Assembly: GCA_043424675.1 (NCBI GenBank)
Contig: JBHWPB010000006.1
Location: 1-9,361 of the forward strand
Length of the DNA: 9,361 bases
Source of the DNA: JBHWPB01 sp043424675
Lineage (GTDB): Bacteria; Bacillota; Bacilli; Lactobacillales; Carnobacteriaceae_A
Direction of reading: 5' to 3'
A program made the position numbers and the translations under genes. Below, in pieces: positions 1 through 6,759 of this stretch. Each line of letters opens with the position of its first letter. Position 1 is the first letter of the stretch. The notes under the pieces are model-generated. The model was not told the origin of the DNA. It made no database searches and was given only the letters and a program-made list of their open reading frames with translations.

Positions 1-582
1 GGAGTCTTCGTCATAGGCTTGCGAGTAAGCTTTGGCAGCCTTTTTTTCTTCAAAATATTCTCCCGTCACGTCTTCCAACTCTTCTGAAACCGCAAGATAT
101 TTTATCGCTTCCAAGCCTTCTTCTATTGTTGTTCTTGGAGGTCCAAAATGGTCCCTCACCATATTGGTCTTCATCAGTTATGCAGGATGCAATGTGTTAA
201 CAGTGATTCCTCTGTCTTTCAATTCAGAGGTCAGATCAAAGGTGAACATGACGAAGGCCAGTTTGCTGCAGCTGTAAGCCAAGTAGCCCTCATATTTTTT
301 TCCTCCATAGCAATATCATCAAAATTAAGTTCCGCCTAGACACCAGAAGCCACATTTACAATTCTTGAGTAGTCTGGAATGATGGGGAGCAGTTTCTGCG
401 TGATCAGAACTTGGGCCAGAGAATTCACAGCCCGCCTCAATTCAAAACCGTCCTGACTTGTTTATTGCTCTTTTGAGAGTTTGGCCCACCTCCGATGCTC
501 GCGTTATTGATCAAATATCTATTTCTGTTTCCTTGATATAGGCTTCATGTAACTCCTCCTTCTGTTGATTTGGAACTTACAT
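1..582 (-). pseudogene. Degraded short-chain dehydrogenase/reductase (SDR) gene, cut by the window's left edge
   Basis: Reading the minus strand in shifting frames recovers consecutive SDR blocks: ETEIDI then LINNAS (the NNAG region), a FELRRAVNSLAQ-like helix, RIVNVASG with the catalytic Ser, YSCSK matching the catalytic YxxxK, and DRGITVNTLHPA, the usual SDR block before the substrate loop. The gene is broken many times. The first ATG (582-580) is followed at once by TAA (579-577). Frame changes occur near 511-518, near 449-460 and at a seven-T run (295-301). In-frame stops lie at 336-338 (TAG) and 178-180 (TAA). The N-terminal Rossmann GxxxGxG segment is absent, so about 40-50 codons seem deleted after the start. 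The family's role is NAD(P)-dependent oxidation or reduction of alcohols and ketones; the substrate is unknown. The C-terminus runs off the window. Assignment as a dead SDR is secure; exact lesion positions are by eye. Confidence 0.85.
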
Positions 583-597
583 GCTCTCCTCATCCCT

Positions 598-630
598 CGT
601 ATACTATTTAAGAAAAAATATAGTAAACAA
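598..630 (-). promoter_or_regulatory. Candidate relic promoter of the SDR pseudogene
   Basis: On the minus strand TTGTTT (630-625) and TAGTAT (606-601) are 18 bases apart; a second overlapping reading is TTTACT (627-622) and TATACG (603-598), also 18 apart. A GAGGAG-like ribosome site precedes the ATG at 582. The 5' control signals thus seem to survive although the gene is dead. Confidence 0.35.
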
Positions 631-669
631 GAGATATTAATTCTTGCTAGGAAGTTGTTTCTTTTTCAT

Positions 670-699
670 TTGTAAAGCTGCCTGCATTCATTATATACT
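670..699 (+). promoter_or_regulatory. Candidate promoter of the arylsulfotransferase gene
   Basis: TTGTAA (670-675) and TATACT (694-699) are 18 bases apart; TATATA (692-697) gives a 16-base alternative. Transcription would begin near 705-710, a few tens of bases before the possible start codons. Confidence 0.45.
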
Positions 700-723
700 T
701 TCCCTAGTTATGACAAAAATAAA

Positions 724-2487
724 ATGATAAGAGAGAAGGAGTACGAATGGAAATTGAGGAAAAAGTCTTTACTACATAATTTATTGTCGTTTGGAACACT
801 TGTACTGATAGGATGCATCCCTACAGATGAAAACGCAATTGATACTTCAGAAACCATCGATCAAAGCGAAACGGATACAACAGCTCAAGAAACAACATAT
901 GAAGAGACAGATTCCGTTGCAGAAAATGAGACAGAAGAAGATACACCACCCTACTCTGTTGAAATGGCGAACGATGTGGAGGCGCAATACACGACCGAGG
1001 TTAACCAAACTTTACTTGATGAACACGACAGCCTTCACCAAGCAATCTTAGAAGACTTTCAAGAAGATGATTATACATTGGAAAATCCTTTGGTGATTCA
1101 AGATCCTTATGGCAGAGCGCCTTTATCTGGGCTCGTCCTATTTGAAACGGATGAGCCGATGGAAGTCACTGTTACAGTGGACGGACAGACAGATGATACA
1201 ACCCTTTCTCACACCTATTCCGGGCATGAAACCGAGCATGAAGTGCCCGTGTTGGGTTTATATCCTGATATGGAAAACCAAGTGACGGTTACAGGAGAAA
1301 AGGACAATGGAGACACTGTGGAGACGCGCTTAAGTCTTTCGACAGCCCCCCTTCCAGCAGATATGCTTGAATTTACAGTAGAAACTGCACAACCGGAGCG
1401 CATGGCAGAAGGTCTTACTTTCCTTACTCCTTCCTATTACCCAACAGCTGTTGACCACAATGGGGATGTGCGTTGGTATTCTCCTATTAAAACTTATAAT
1501 CATCTGAACCGCTTAGAAAATGGCAACATGTTGTTAGCGACTTTAGAGCCGTACCGCGAGGATTATGATCATCTGACCGAAATGGATATGTTAGGAAGAG
1601 TCCACCAGTCTGTCACGATTGATATGGTACATGCAGCCGGCACCCCACCTCTCCACCACGATACTATCATCCTTCCAAATGGAAACTATCTGGCTCTCCT
1701 ACATGATGGGAGTGCGGAGTATGTGGAAGATGAGATAGCAGAATTGGACAGAGAAACAGGAGAAGTTGTCCACCGTATCAATCTCAAAGATGTTTTTCCA
1801 GATATGATGTACGAAGATTACACTGGACATAGTGCGGATGAAGGTGATTGGGCGCATGTCAACAGTGTCTGGAAATTAAAAGACGAAGAGGCCCTGCTTT
1901 TAACCCCGCGCAATCAGGATCTTGTTTTCAAACTTTCTTATCCAGAAGGCGAGGTCGAGTGGCTCTTTGGCTATCCAGAAAATTGGCCAGAAGAACTGGA
2001 AGAATATGTTTTAGAACCAGTGGGCGATTCGTTCACCTTTCATGCCGGTCCGCATGCTGTTGAGGAACTTCCTGACCAAGACGGGAATGAAGCGACCCTT
2101 GATATTATGCTTTATGACAACAACAGAGTCTACACACGCGGCGATGAAGCGCTGAGTGAAGAATACAGCCGAGCTGTCCAGTTCCGAATCAATCAAGATG
2201 AAGAAACTGTGGAAGAGATCTGGTCATACGGGGAAGAACGCGGCAGAGCTTTTTATTCAAGAATTGTCGGAGATGCAGATTATCTTCCAGAGTCCGATCA
2301 TGTTTTGATTAATTCAGGGCATGTCCTTAACGAAGCAAGGAATCAAAGAGCATCTTTTATTGTCGAGGTCACAAGAGAAGAAGAGCCGGAAATCATCTAT
2401 GAATTGAGATACGGCCCCTTCGGCAGCAACGAATATCTGCAAACCTATCGCGCAGAACGAATGTCCTTATATCCAGAAAATGAGTAA
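724..2487 (+). CDS. Arylsulfotransferase (ASST)-family lipoprotein, start uncertain
   Basis: The product resembles PAPS-independent arylsulfate sulfotransferases, which move sulfuryl groups between phenols through a sulfo-histidine. Numbered from ATG 724, a hydrophobic signal ends in the lipobox LIGC (C31), so the protein should be anchored outside the membrane. An Asp/Glu/Thr-rich linker covers about 32-85. An N-terminal beta domain (about 89-210) contains ENPLVIQDPYG (120-130) and EHEVPVLGLYP (171-181). The catalytic propeller domain follows. Residues matching the family's active site are H311/H312 (LHHDT), H378 (DWAHVN), R396 (TPRNQD) and H440 or H444 (FHAGPHA). Length (587) is normal for the family. 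C31 is the only cysteine, so the disulfide of enterobacterial enzymes is absent. ATG 724 has no visible Shine-Dalgarno; in-frame TTG 754 gives a cleaner signal peptide starting RKKSLL. Coordinates show the longest frame. The sulfate donor and acceptor are unknown. Confidence 0.85.
   Translation: MIREKEYEWKLRKKSLLHNLLSFGTLVLIGCIPTDENAIDTSETIDQSETDTTAQETTYEETDSVAENETEEDTPPYSVEMANDVEAQYTTEVNQTLLDEHDSLHQAILEDFQEDDYTLENPLVIQDPYGRAPLSGLVLFETDEPMEVTVTVDGQTDDTTLSHTYSGHETEHEVPVLGLYPDMENQVTVTGEKDNGDTVETRLSLSTAPLPADMLEFTVETAQPERMAEGLTFLTPSYYPTAVDHNGDVRWYSPIKTYNHLNRLENGNMLLATLEPYREDYDHLTEMDMLGRVHQSVTIDMVHAAGTPPLHHDTIILPNGNYLALLHDGSAEYVEDEIAELDRETGEVVHRINLKDVFPDMMYEDYTGHSADEGDWAHVNSVWKLKDEEALLLTPRNQDLVFKLSYPEGEVEWLFGYPENWPEELEEYVLEPVGDSFTFHAGPHAVEELPDQDGNEATLDIMLYDNNRVYTRGDEALSEEYSRAVQFRINQDEETVEEIWSYGEERGRAFYSRIVGDADYLPESDHVLINSGHVLNEARNQRASFIVEVTREEEPEIIYELRYGPFGSNEYLQTYRAERMSLYPENE
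737..756 (+). promoter_or_regulatory. Ribosome binding site pointing to an out-of-frame ATG
   Basis: AGGAG (737-741) sits 5 bases before ATG 747-749, the ideal spacing, but that ATG is out of frame and stops after about ten codons. Read with one G fewer at 749-750, it would give MKLRKKSLL, a typical lipoprotein signal start. In-frame alternatives are TTG 754 (12-base spacer) and ATG 724 (no such site). Confidence 0.55.
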
Positions 2488-2505
2488 GGATAACATAAAA
2501 ATTGC

Positions 2506-2552
2506 TGAACGACACCGCTACTTTGATAACGGTGTCGTTCATTACTTTTTTA
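2506..2552. terminator. Intrinsic terminator between convergent genes
   Basis: A perfect 12-base-pair stem joins 2506-2517 and 2530-2541 (core GAACGACACCG / CGGTGTCGTTC) around a 12-base loop. A T-rich tail (TTACTTTTTT) follows on the plus strand. On the minus strand the tail is also T-rich (CAATTTTTATG), so it could end both the arylsulfotransferase and the Fic transcripts. Confidence 0.85.
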
Positions 2553-2608
2553 ATCTTACAGACAAATCACGTTGTGGCTTGTTTGTTTTTGCTTAATTTG
2601 ACTATGGT

Positions 2609-3292
2609 TCAGTGCTTAAAATTTTCAATACGCTCTTTCTCATAAACAAGCGAATCTTGAAAAAGACGAGCAAGCGTCTCAACGTCTTGATTTGCTAAAG
2701 ATTGGATATACAACGCTCGTTCATTATTACTTATCACAATTGGAACTTCAAACTCTAACAAACTTTGGTACATTAAAACCATACGCCCTGTCCGCCCGTT
2801 CCCATCTGAAAATGGATGAACGCGTTCAAAATCGATGTGGCATTCAGCGAGTATATTCAGTTTGTCTTCAACTGCCTCAGCATGATCCAATTGATAATTT
2901 GTATTCTCTACCCATTGATTCATCAGCATTGGTGTTGCTTCTGGCGAAGCCGTTTTAAATTCAGCACCAACAATTGCATTTTGATTTGTTTTGAATTCAC
3001 CCCTGTCATGCTGCAGACGGTCAAGCAAGAAAGAGTGAATATCTTTTACTATAGCAACGCTTAATTTTTCTGAATTTGTATATAATTGGAATATATAGCG
3101 GAAGGCTTCTTTATGATTTTCAATCTCATAAAATTCACGAATACTTTTATGTCCTGGGGTTGTCCCCTCTAAAATGATAAAAACCGTTTCCGGAAGTGTC
3201 ATCGTATTTCCTTCAATCGCACTATTGTGATAGGACATTCGAACGAGAAGATCGTCTAGATAGTCTTGTGAAAACTTAGTCATCTTACTCAC
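2609..3292 (-). CDS. Fic-domain protein (probable AMPylase), class II-like
   Basis: The core motif HPFSDGNGRTGR (residues 159-170) is a full match to the Fic consensus HPFxxGNGRxxR, including catalytic H159 and the phosphate-binding GNGR. These enzymes transfer AMP, or sometimes other nucleotide parts, from a nucleotide to a hydroxyl on a target protein. Near the N-terminus NSAIEGN (23-29) resembles the class II autoinhibitory helix with Glu E27 and G28, although the usual Ser/Thr four residues before Glu is N23. An expected flap and substrate-facing segment lies around 98-115. At 227 residues it is a compact stand-alone Fic protein with no visible DNA-binding or membrane segment, so it is probably cytosolic. 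The GTG start is preceded by AGGAG (3305-3301) at 8 bases; the downstream ATG (codon 4) is too far from it. The gene is monocistronic, and no small antitoxin ORF was seen beside it. Target unknown. Confidence 0.93.
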   Translation of the reverse strand: MSKMTKFSQDYLDDLLVRMSYHNSAIEGNTMTLPETVFIILEGTTPGHKSIREFYEIENHKEAFRYIFQLYTNSEKLSVAIVKDIHSFLLDRLQHDRGEFKTNQNAIVGAEFKTASPEATPMLMNQWVENTNYQLDHAEAVEDKLNILAECHIDFERVHPFSDGNGRTGRMVLMYQSLLEFEVPIVISNNERALYIQSLANQDVETLARLFQDSLVYEKERIENFKH

Positions 3293-3320
3293 CCATTTCT
3301 CTCCTAGTGATGTCTGTATT

Positions 3321-3329
3321 ATTATATCA
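3321..3329 (-). promoter_or_regulatory. Extended -10 promoter of the Fic gene
   Basis: The minus strand reads TGATATAAT (3329-3321), a consensus -10 with a TGn extension and only a weak -35 upstream. It lies about 29 bases before the GTG start, leaving a short leader with AGGAG. Confidence 0.6.
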
Positions 3330-3527
3330 TTTCACTCGTTAACTTAAGCTAGAAACGATCACCTCTTGTGATACCATCAATAAAGCTTCCCATGAAGCGA
3401 AAGCAGCTTATTTTATTGTAATTATACTCAAATGTGCCTTAAATTTTTATCCTGAGATTCGATAAATGTGATATTCTTATTTCAGAAAATCAGTAAATAT
3501 TAATTTAAAGAGAAAGCAGTTGGTTTT

Positions 3528-4448
3528 TTGAAAAAATTATTAAAAATTCTAGCCGGTTTGGTTGTTGTTCTTTTAATAGGTGCTCTATTTTTAGTTTATC
3601 AGTATGGACCAAATTTTAATATTTTTCTTTTCCCACCGTCAGCTCAAAAATATGGTGAGATAGCGATTAACCGTATGGAAAATGGATTGTATGCTCATGG
3701 CGAAGAATGGAATCAAGCAAAAGAAAATGCGCTTCAAAAAATGGAGAATGCTGAAGAATACGAAGATACTCATTCTATTTTAGAAGAAGCACTTCAGGTA
3801 GCAGGAGGAAAACATTCCTTTTTTGTCTACCCAGAAGAAGAATACAGTGAAAACAAACAGGCTGATATGCCTACAGTCTCTATTGAAGACGATATTCTTA
3901 TTTTGAATCTTCCGGCTTTTGAAAGTTCAGATATGAGTGATATTCAAAGCTATGCAGATACACTAAACCAAGCTATTCAGAATGAAAGTTATGTGGGAAT
4001 CATCGTAAACTTAGAGGATAACACAGGTGGCGACATGGGACCGATGATAGCCGGCCTATCGAGTTTGTTACCAGATGGAACCGTGCTGGAATTTCAATAC
4101 TCCAATGATTTAAAAGATCAAGTTATCCTGGAAGATGGCACACTCACAGGGGGAGGAAGCTCAGTAACGGTTGCAGATAGTAAAAAGACAAGAGATGTGC
4201 CCATCGCTGTCATTATAAATGATCTAACCGCCAGCTCAGGCGAATTGACCGCCTTGGCCTTTAAGGGTTTAGAAAATGTGCGATTCTTTGGCGAAAACAC
4301 CTTAGGCTATACGAGTGGCAATTCGCAAATGGAACTTTACGATGGGACAATTATGCAGTTGACTACCTCTACTATTCTCGATCGAACTGGAAAAGAATAT
4401 GAAAATACGCCAATCGAGCCGGACGTCTATACAAATACACCTATATAG
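3528..4448 (+). CDS. Membrane-anchored S41-family (tail-specific/tricorn-like) peptidase homologue
   Basis: A KKLLK start followed by one hydrophobic segment (about 5-24) without a lipobox suggests an N-terminal membrane anchor with the rest outside. The S41 core is recognisable: IIVNLEDNTGGDMGP (the strand and GG turn of the family), then IAVIINDLTASSGE with S237 at the nucleophile position, then FFGENTLGYTSGN. The catalytic Lys of CtpA-type members, expected in that last segment, is not visible (N257/T258). GGKHSFF (93-99) may supply the His of the tricorn/IRBP-like subgroup (H96). No PDZ domain is evident, and 306 residues is short for processing peptidases. The start is TTG with only a weak purine stretch (AAAGAGAAAG) 11 bases upstream, so expression may be low. 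I saw no convincing promoter in 3330-3527. Substrate unknown; S41 fold quite sure, catalytic activity less so. Confidence 0.82.
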   Translation: MKKLLKILAGLVVVLLIGALFLVYQYGPNFNIFLFPPSAQKYGEIAINRMENGLYAHGEEWNQAKENALQKMENAEEYEDTHSILEEALQVAGGKHSFFVYPEEEYSENKQADMPTVSIEDDILILNLPAFESSDMSDIQSYADTLNQAIQNESYVGIIVNLEDNTGGDMGPMIAGLSSLLPDGTVLEFQYSNDLKDQVILEDGTLTGGGSSVTVADSKKTRDVPIAVIINDLTASSGELTALAFKGLENVRFFGENTLGYTSGNSQMELYDGTIMQLTTSTILDRTGKEYENTPIEPDVYTNTPI

Positions 4449-4459
4449 GATGCAAAAGA

Positions 4460-4546
4460 ATGGATAAATCATCAATAATGTCTAACTTTTATGAGATATT
4501 TCGAAAATTAGCTTTAGCACCAAAACCAAAAGAAGCAAATGAATAG
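4460..4546 (+). CDS. Possible 28-residue small protein after the S41 gene
   Basis: An ATG 11 bases past the S41 stop opens a 28-codon frame (MDKSSIMSNFYEIFRKLALA then PKPKEANE). AGGA (4447-4450) overlaps the S41 stop codon and lies 9 bases before this ATG, a spacing compatible with coupled translation. The predicted peptide has an amphipathic middle and a charged tail, with no membrane segment. It sits before the shared terminator at 4577. I do not recognise a family, and chance is a real alternative for so short a frame. Confidence 0.3.
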   Translation: MDKSSIMSNFYEIFRKLALAPKPKEANE

Positions 4547-4576
4547 CTATAAAATTCAAATTTAATAAATATCATC

Positions 4577-4621
4577 GAAAAAAAGCGTTGCAGTTTCTTG
4601 TAAGAAATTGCAATGCTTTTT
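4577..4621. terminator. Strong bidirectional intrinsic terminator
   Basis: GCGTTGCAGTTTCTT (4585-4599) pairs with AAGAAATTGCAATGC (4602-4616), including two G-T pairs; the innermost pairs probably open as loop. An A-run (4577-4584) precedes and a T-run (4617-4621) follows, so it works in either direction. It closes the S41 unit and could also stop transcripts of the minus-strand reductase. Confidence 0.88.
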
Positions 4622-4748
4622 GTGTCTTTATAAATAGGGACACTGTGATGCCGAGCGTTTGGGTGTCTATTGAACGAAGACCGATAGAGCTAGCATTAAG
4701 GCAACCCGTATGGCGATTAAGATTAAAGTACCATTAAAGCTACGCTGT

Positions 4749-6416
4749 CTATTGTATGACTTCTTCAGCTGCCTTCTGACCGGTGCGGCGTCCAAGTGTT
4801 GCAAAGCTCGAAATGGCTGTCCCAGAGCCTGGATAACCTATATTGAGATATTGCCCGTCAGCCACTTCTCCCGCTGCGTAAAGTCCTTCAATGACTTCAC
4901 CATTTTTGTTTAGCACTTGTCCGTCGAGGTTGACGACTAAGCCGCCGTGTGTCCCACTATTAGAAGTCATCATGCGCAGTCCATAATATCGGTCACCTTT
5001 AACAGGTTCTAAATAGTTTGCGTCCTTACCAAAATCTTCATCTTTCCCACTTTCAGCTAGCTCGTTGTATCTTGCAACGGCTTGGAGGAGTTCGTTCGAG
5101 TCAAAAGATTTTTCACCTTCTGCCTGATTGTCAGCGATTTTTTGGCCCAATTCTTCTAAGGAATTGGCAACAAAAGCTTGTCCGATTTGAACGGATGCTT
5201 CCACCAATTCATTAGATTCTGTTGTGATTGCATAAAGCACGGTTTCATCCCTATCACGCATGATTCTTGAGCGAACAAAATGGAAGGAGGTTTCATCAAT
5301 GAAGCGTTTGCCTTCCTCGCTGACATATAAGCCTTTATAGCCTTCCATGTAGCCATACATTGTGGGAATATTAACCGCTAGATTAATGGCTCCGTCGCGG
5401 AATAAGGTCTCTGCTCCCACTTCTTCGCCCATTTGAATTCCATCTCCTGTGTTTCCTTTAGCACCATTGGAGTAGTAAACATCGAGATAAGGGTGATGTT
5501 GTTTAATCATTTCTGGATTCTGATTGAAACCGCCGCTCGCAATCACGACAGCTTTGGCGTTAACTTTGATATCATTGCCAATATTATCAGAAGCTTTTAC
5601 GCCAGTAACGACACCTTCTTCTACAATCAAAGATTCAACCGTCGTATTGAGCAAGACATCGACACCGCGCTTCTTCAATGCTTCAAATAACGGTTCAGTA
5701 AAGCCTGTCCCAAAGTCATTCGTTGTCATATGTCCTGTAGCGTGGACATGTGAACTATGCAGCTTTTCTAACTCTTCCTTAAATTGAACGCCATTATCTG
5801 TCATCCACTGAATCGTGTGTGGTGATTCTTCAGCGATATAGTCAATGAAGGTTCTGTCGCCTTCTTCTTCGGAGACTTCGTAAAAGTAGTCTGCTAGTTC
5901 TTTTGTTGTTGTTTGCTCCCCCACTTTTTCGCTGATATAACTTTCAGCGGCTAAAACTTTGCCGCCGCACATGGCTGAGGAACCGCCTGGAAGACCTAGT
6001 TTTTCTAAAACTAAAACCTCCGCTCCCTTATCTTTTGCTTCAATAGCAGAAGCCAAACCTGCGATCCCAGAACCAATTACAACGACATCTGTTTCATATA
6101 TTTGAGATTCAGGAGCTGGTTTTTCTTCTCCTTTATCAAAGTGAGCGATATCTGCTCCAGCTTCAGCGATTGCTTCTTCAACCGCCTTTTTAATTCCATT
6201 GGAAGTTACCGTAGCCCCTGACAAAGCATCGACACTGAAAGAATTATTTTTTATCATTTTTTTTGGAATATTATCAATTGCGCGTGTACCAATTCCTTCC
6301 GTCTCACGATGTTCTACTGCTGCTACAGAAACAATTTTATCCCCATCGAGGACCGTCTCCACCTTCATCGGCCCATGGAATCCTTTTGTTTCTACTACAA
6401 ATCTTTCTTTCGACAT
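4749..6416 (-). CDS. Cytoplasmic FMN-binding/FAD-binding reductase (flavocytochrome c/fumarate reductase-like flavoprotein)
   Basis: There is no signal peptide. An FMN-binding domain starts at once (about 5-87) and ends in DALSGAT (63-69), the ApbE flavinylation motif with T69 as expected FMN acceptor. After a linker, an FAD_binding_2 domain (about 108-553) begins with VVVIGSGIAGLASA (G115, G117, G120) and E138, and ends with GLYAAGEV. This family passes electrons from reduced FMN to FAD and reduces a C=C bond. At the Fcc3 fumarate-site positions the by-eye alignment gives H379 for R402 and P529 for R544, with GTHGG near the catalytic His region. The YPGSG segment recalls ketosteroid-dehydrogenase-like members, so fumarate is unlikely; a (hydroxy)cinnamate- or enone-like substrate is possible. 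The ATG has AGGAG (6427-6423) at 6 bases. It is divergent from the lipoprotein reductase at 6902. No ApbE gene is in the window. Confidence 0.9.
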   Translation of the reverse strand: MSKERFVVETKGFHGPMKVETVLDGDKIVSVAAVEHRETEGIGTRAIDNIPKKMIKNNSFSVDALSGATVTSNGIKKAVEEAIAEAGADIAHFDKGEEKPAPESQIYETDVVVIGSGIAGLASAIEAKDKGAEVLVLEKLGLPGGSSAMCGGKVLAAESYISEKVGEQTTTKELADYFYEVSEEEGDRTFIDYIAEESPHTIQWMTDNGVQFKEELEKLHSSHVHATGHMTTNDFGTGFTEPLFEALKKRGVDVLLNTTVESLIVEEGVVTGVKASDNIGNDIKVNAKAVVIASGGFNQNPEMIKQHHPYLDVYYSNGAKGNTGDGIQMGEEVGAETLFRDGAINLAVNIPTMYGYMEGYKGLYVSEEGKRFIDETSFHFVRSRIMRDRDETVLYAITTESNELVEASVQIGQAFVANSLEELGQKIADNQAEGEKSFDSNELLQAVARYNELAESGKDEDFGKDANYLEPVKGDRYYGLRMMTSNSGTHGGLVVNLDGQVLNKNGEVIEGLYAAGEVADGQYLNIGYPGSGTAISSFATLGRRTGQKAAEEVIQ

Positions 6417-6458
6417 ATTAAACTCCTCTCAAAAACCCTCGCAATAACCTGCTCATCT

Positions 6459-6487
6459 ATTATAAGTGACTTTTTTCACGATGTAAA
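6459..6487 (-). promoter_or_regulatory. Promoter of the cytoplasmic flavin reductase
   Basis: The minus strand has TTTACA (6487-6482), a 17-base spacer and consensus TATAAT (6464-6459). Transcription would begin near 6452, giving a leader of about 35 bases with AGGAG before the ATG. Confidence 0.75.
6466..6479. promoter_or_regulatory. Operator-like dyad inside the promoter spacer
   Basis: GTGA (6466-6469), six bases, TCAC (6476-6479) form a perfect GTGA-N6-TCAC dyad lying between the -35 and -10 of the reductase promoter. That architecture fits CRP/FNR-family proteins (TGTGA-N6-TCACA) and partly Rex (TTGTGAA...TTCACAA). A protein bound here would block polymerase. The regulator is inferred, not shown. 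Confidence 0.45.
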
Positions 6488-6556
6488 TATGAACTTTATG
6501 GAAGCACGACATACATAGAGAAGTGTCATGCATTAAAAATAAGACTTTTGGATCGT

Positions 6557-6581
6557 GTGCCAAATTTTTAGATTTTGGCAC
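6557..6581. repeat. Inverted repeat GTGCCAAA / TTTGGCAC in the intergenic region
   Basis: Eight perfect base pairs (6557-6564 with 6574-6581) surround a 9-base AT-rich spacer. Neither side is followed by a T-run, so it is not a terminator on its own. It may be an operator or part of an RNA structure with the next hairpin. Confidence 0.55.
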
Positions 6582-6591
6582 GGCTCCTGAC

Positions 6592-6625
6592 AAAAAACAG
6601 TGATGGGCGACCATCACCTTGTTTT
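6592..6625. terminator. Terminator-like hairpin lying between two divergent genes
   Basis: GTGATGG (6600-6606), GCGA loop, CCATCAC (6611-6617) is a perfect 7-bp stem. Outer AAAACA (6594-6599) pairs with TGTTTT (6620-6625) across a CT bulge. The plus side continues into T-rich sequence (TTGTTTT, later TTTTTT), and the minus side reads TGTTTTTT. It looks like a bidirectional intrinsic terminator, yet no gene ends here. Confidence 0.6.
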
Positions 6626-6729
6626 AATCGTTTTTTCACGTGCCTGATGTTGCCCAATAAAATCTCAGTGCTGCATCGTATATTTTTTTGAGAGCTACTT
6701 TTCCACACACTCATTCTCTGGAAAACACT

Positions 6730-6757
6730 TTGACAACACCTTAATGTTTGGTATACT
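6730..6757 (+). promoter_or_regulatory. Strong promoter of the lipoprotein flavin reductase
   Basis: Consensus TTGACA (6730-6735), a 16-base spacer and TATACT (6752-6757) with a TGG extension just upstream. Transcription would begin near 6764, giving a leader of about 140 bases before the ATG at 6902. Confidence 0.8.
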
Positions 6758-6759
6758 TA

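Noticed and set aside
32..339. Two plus-strand frames at the left end
   Set aside because: The minus strand carries clear SDR motifs in this stretch; the plus-strand frames are shadows of the pseudogene.
546..560. Strong AGGAGGAG with an ATG (548-546) on the minus strand
   Set aside because: The frame from this ATG ends after nine codons, and the same bases encode SDR residues (EELHEAY) in another frame, so the match is coincidental.
2692..3064. Plus-strand frames opposite the Fic gene
   Set aside because: They overlap the intact Fic frame and show no recognisable domain or start signals.
3330..3527. Possible promoter or operator for the S41 gene (TATACT near 3425, TATTCT near 3474, ATCAC/GTGAT dyad near 3358)
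   Set aside because: Neither -10 has a convincing -35 at proper spacing and the 5-bp dyad is expected by chance in AT-rich DNA.
4622..4748. Stretch after the terminator with a short frame (MPSVWVSIERRPIELALRQP...) and an imperfect GACAC/GTGTC dyad
   Set aside because: Composition differs slightly from the flanks and it could be a gene remnant, but no family was recognised, there is no ribosome site, and the dyad is too short and widely spaced to call.
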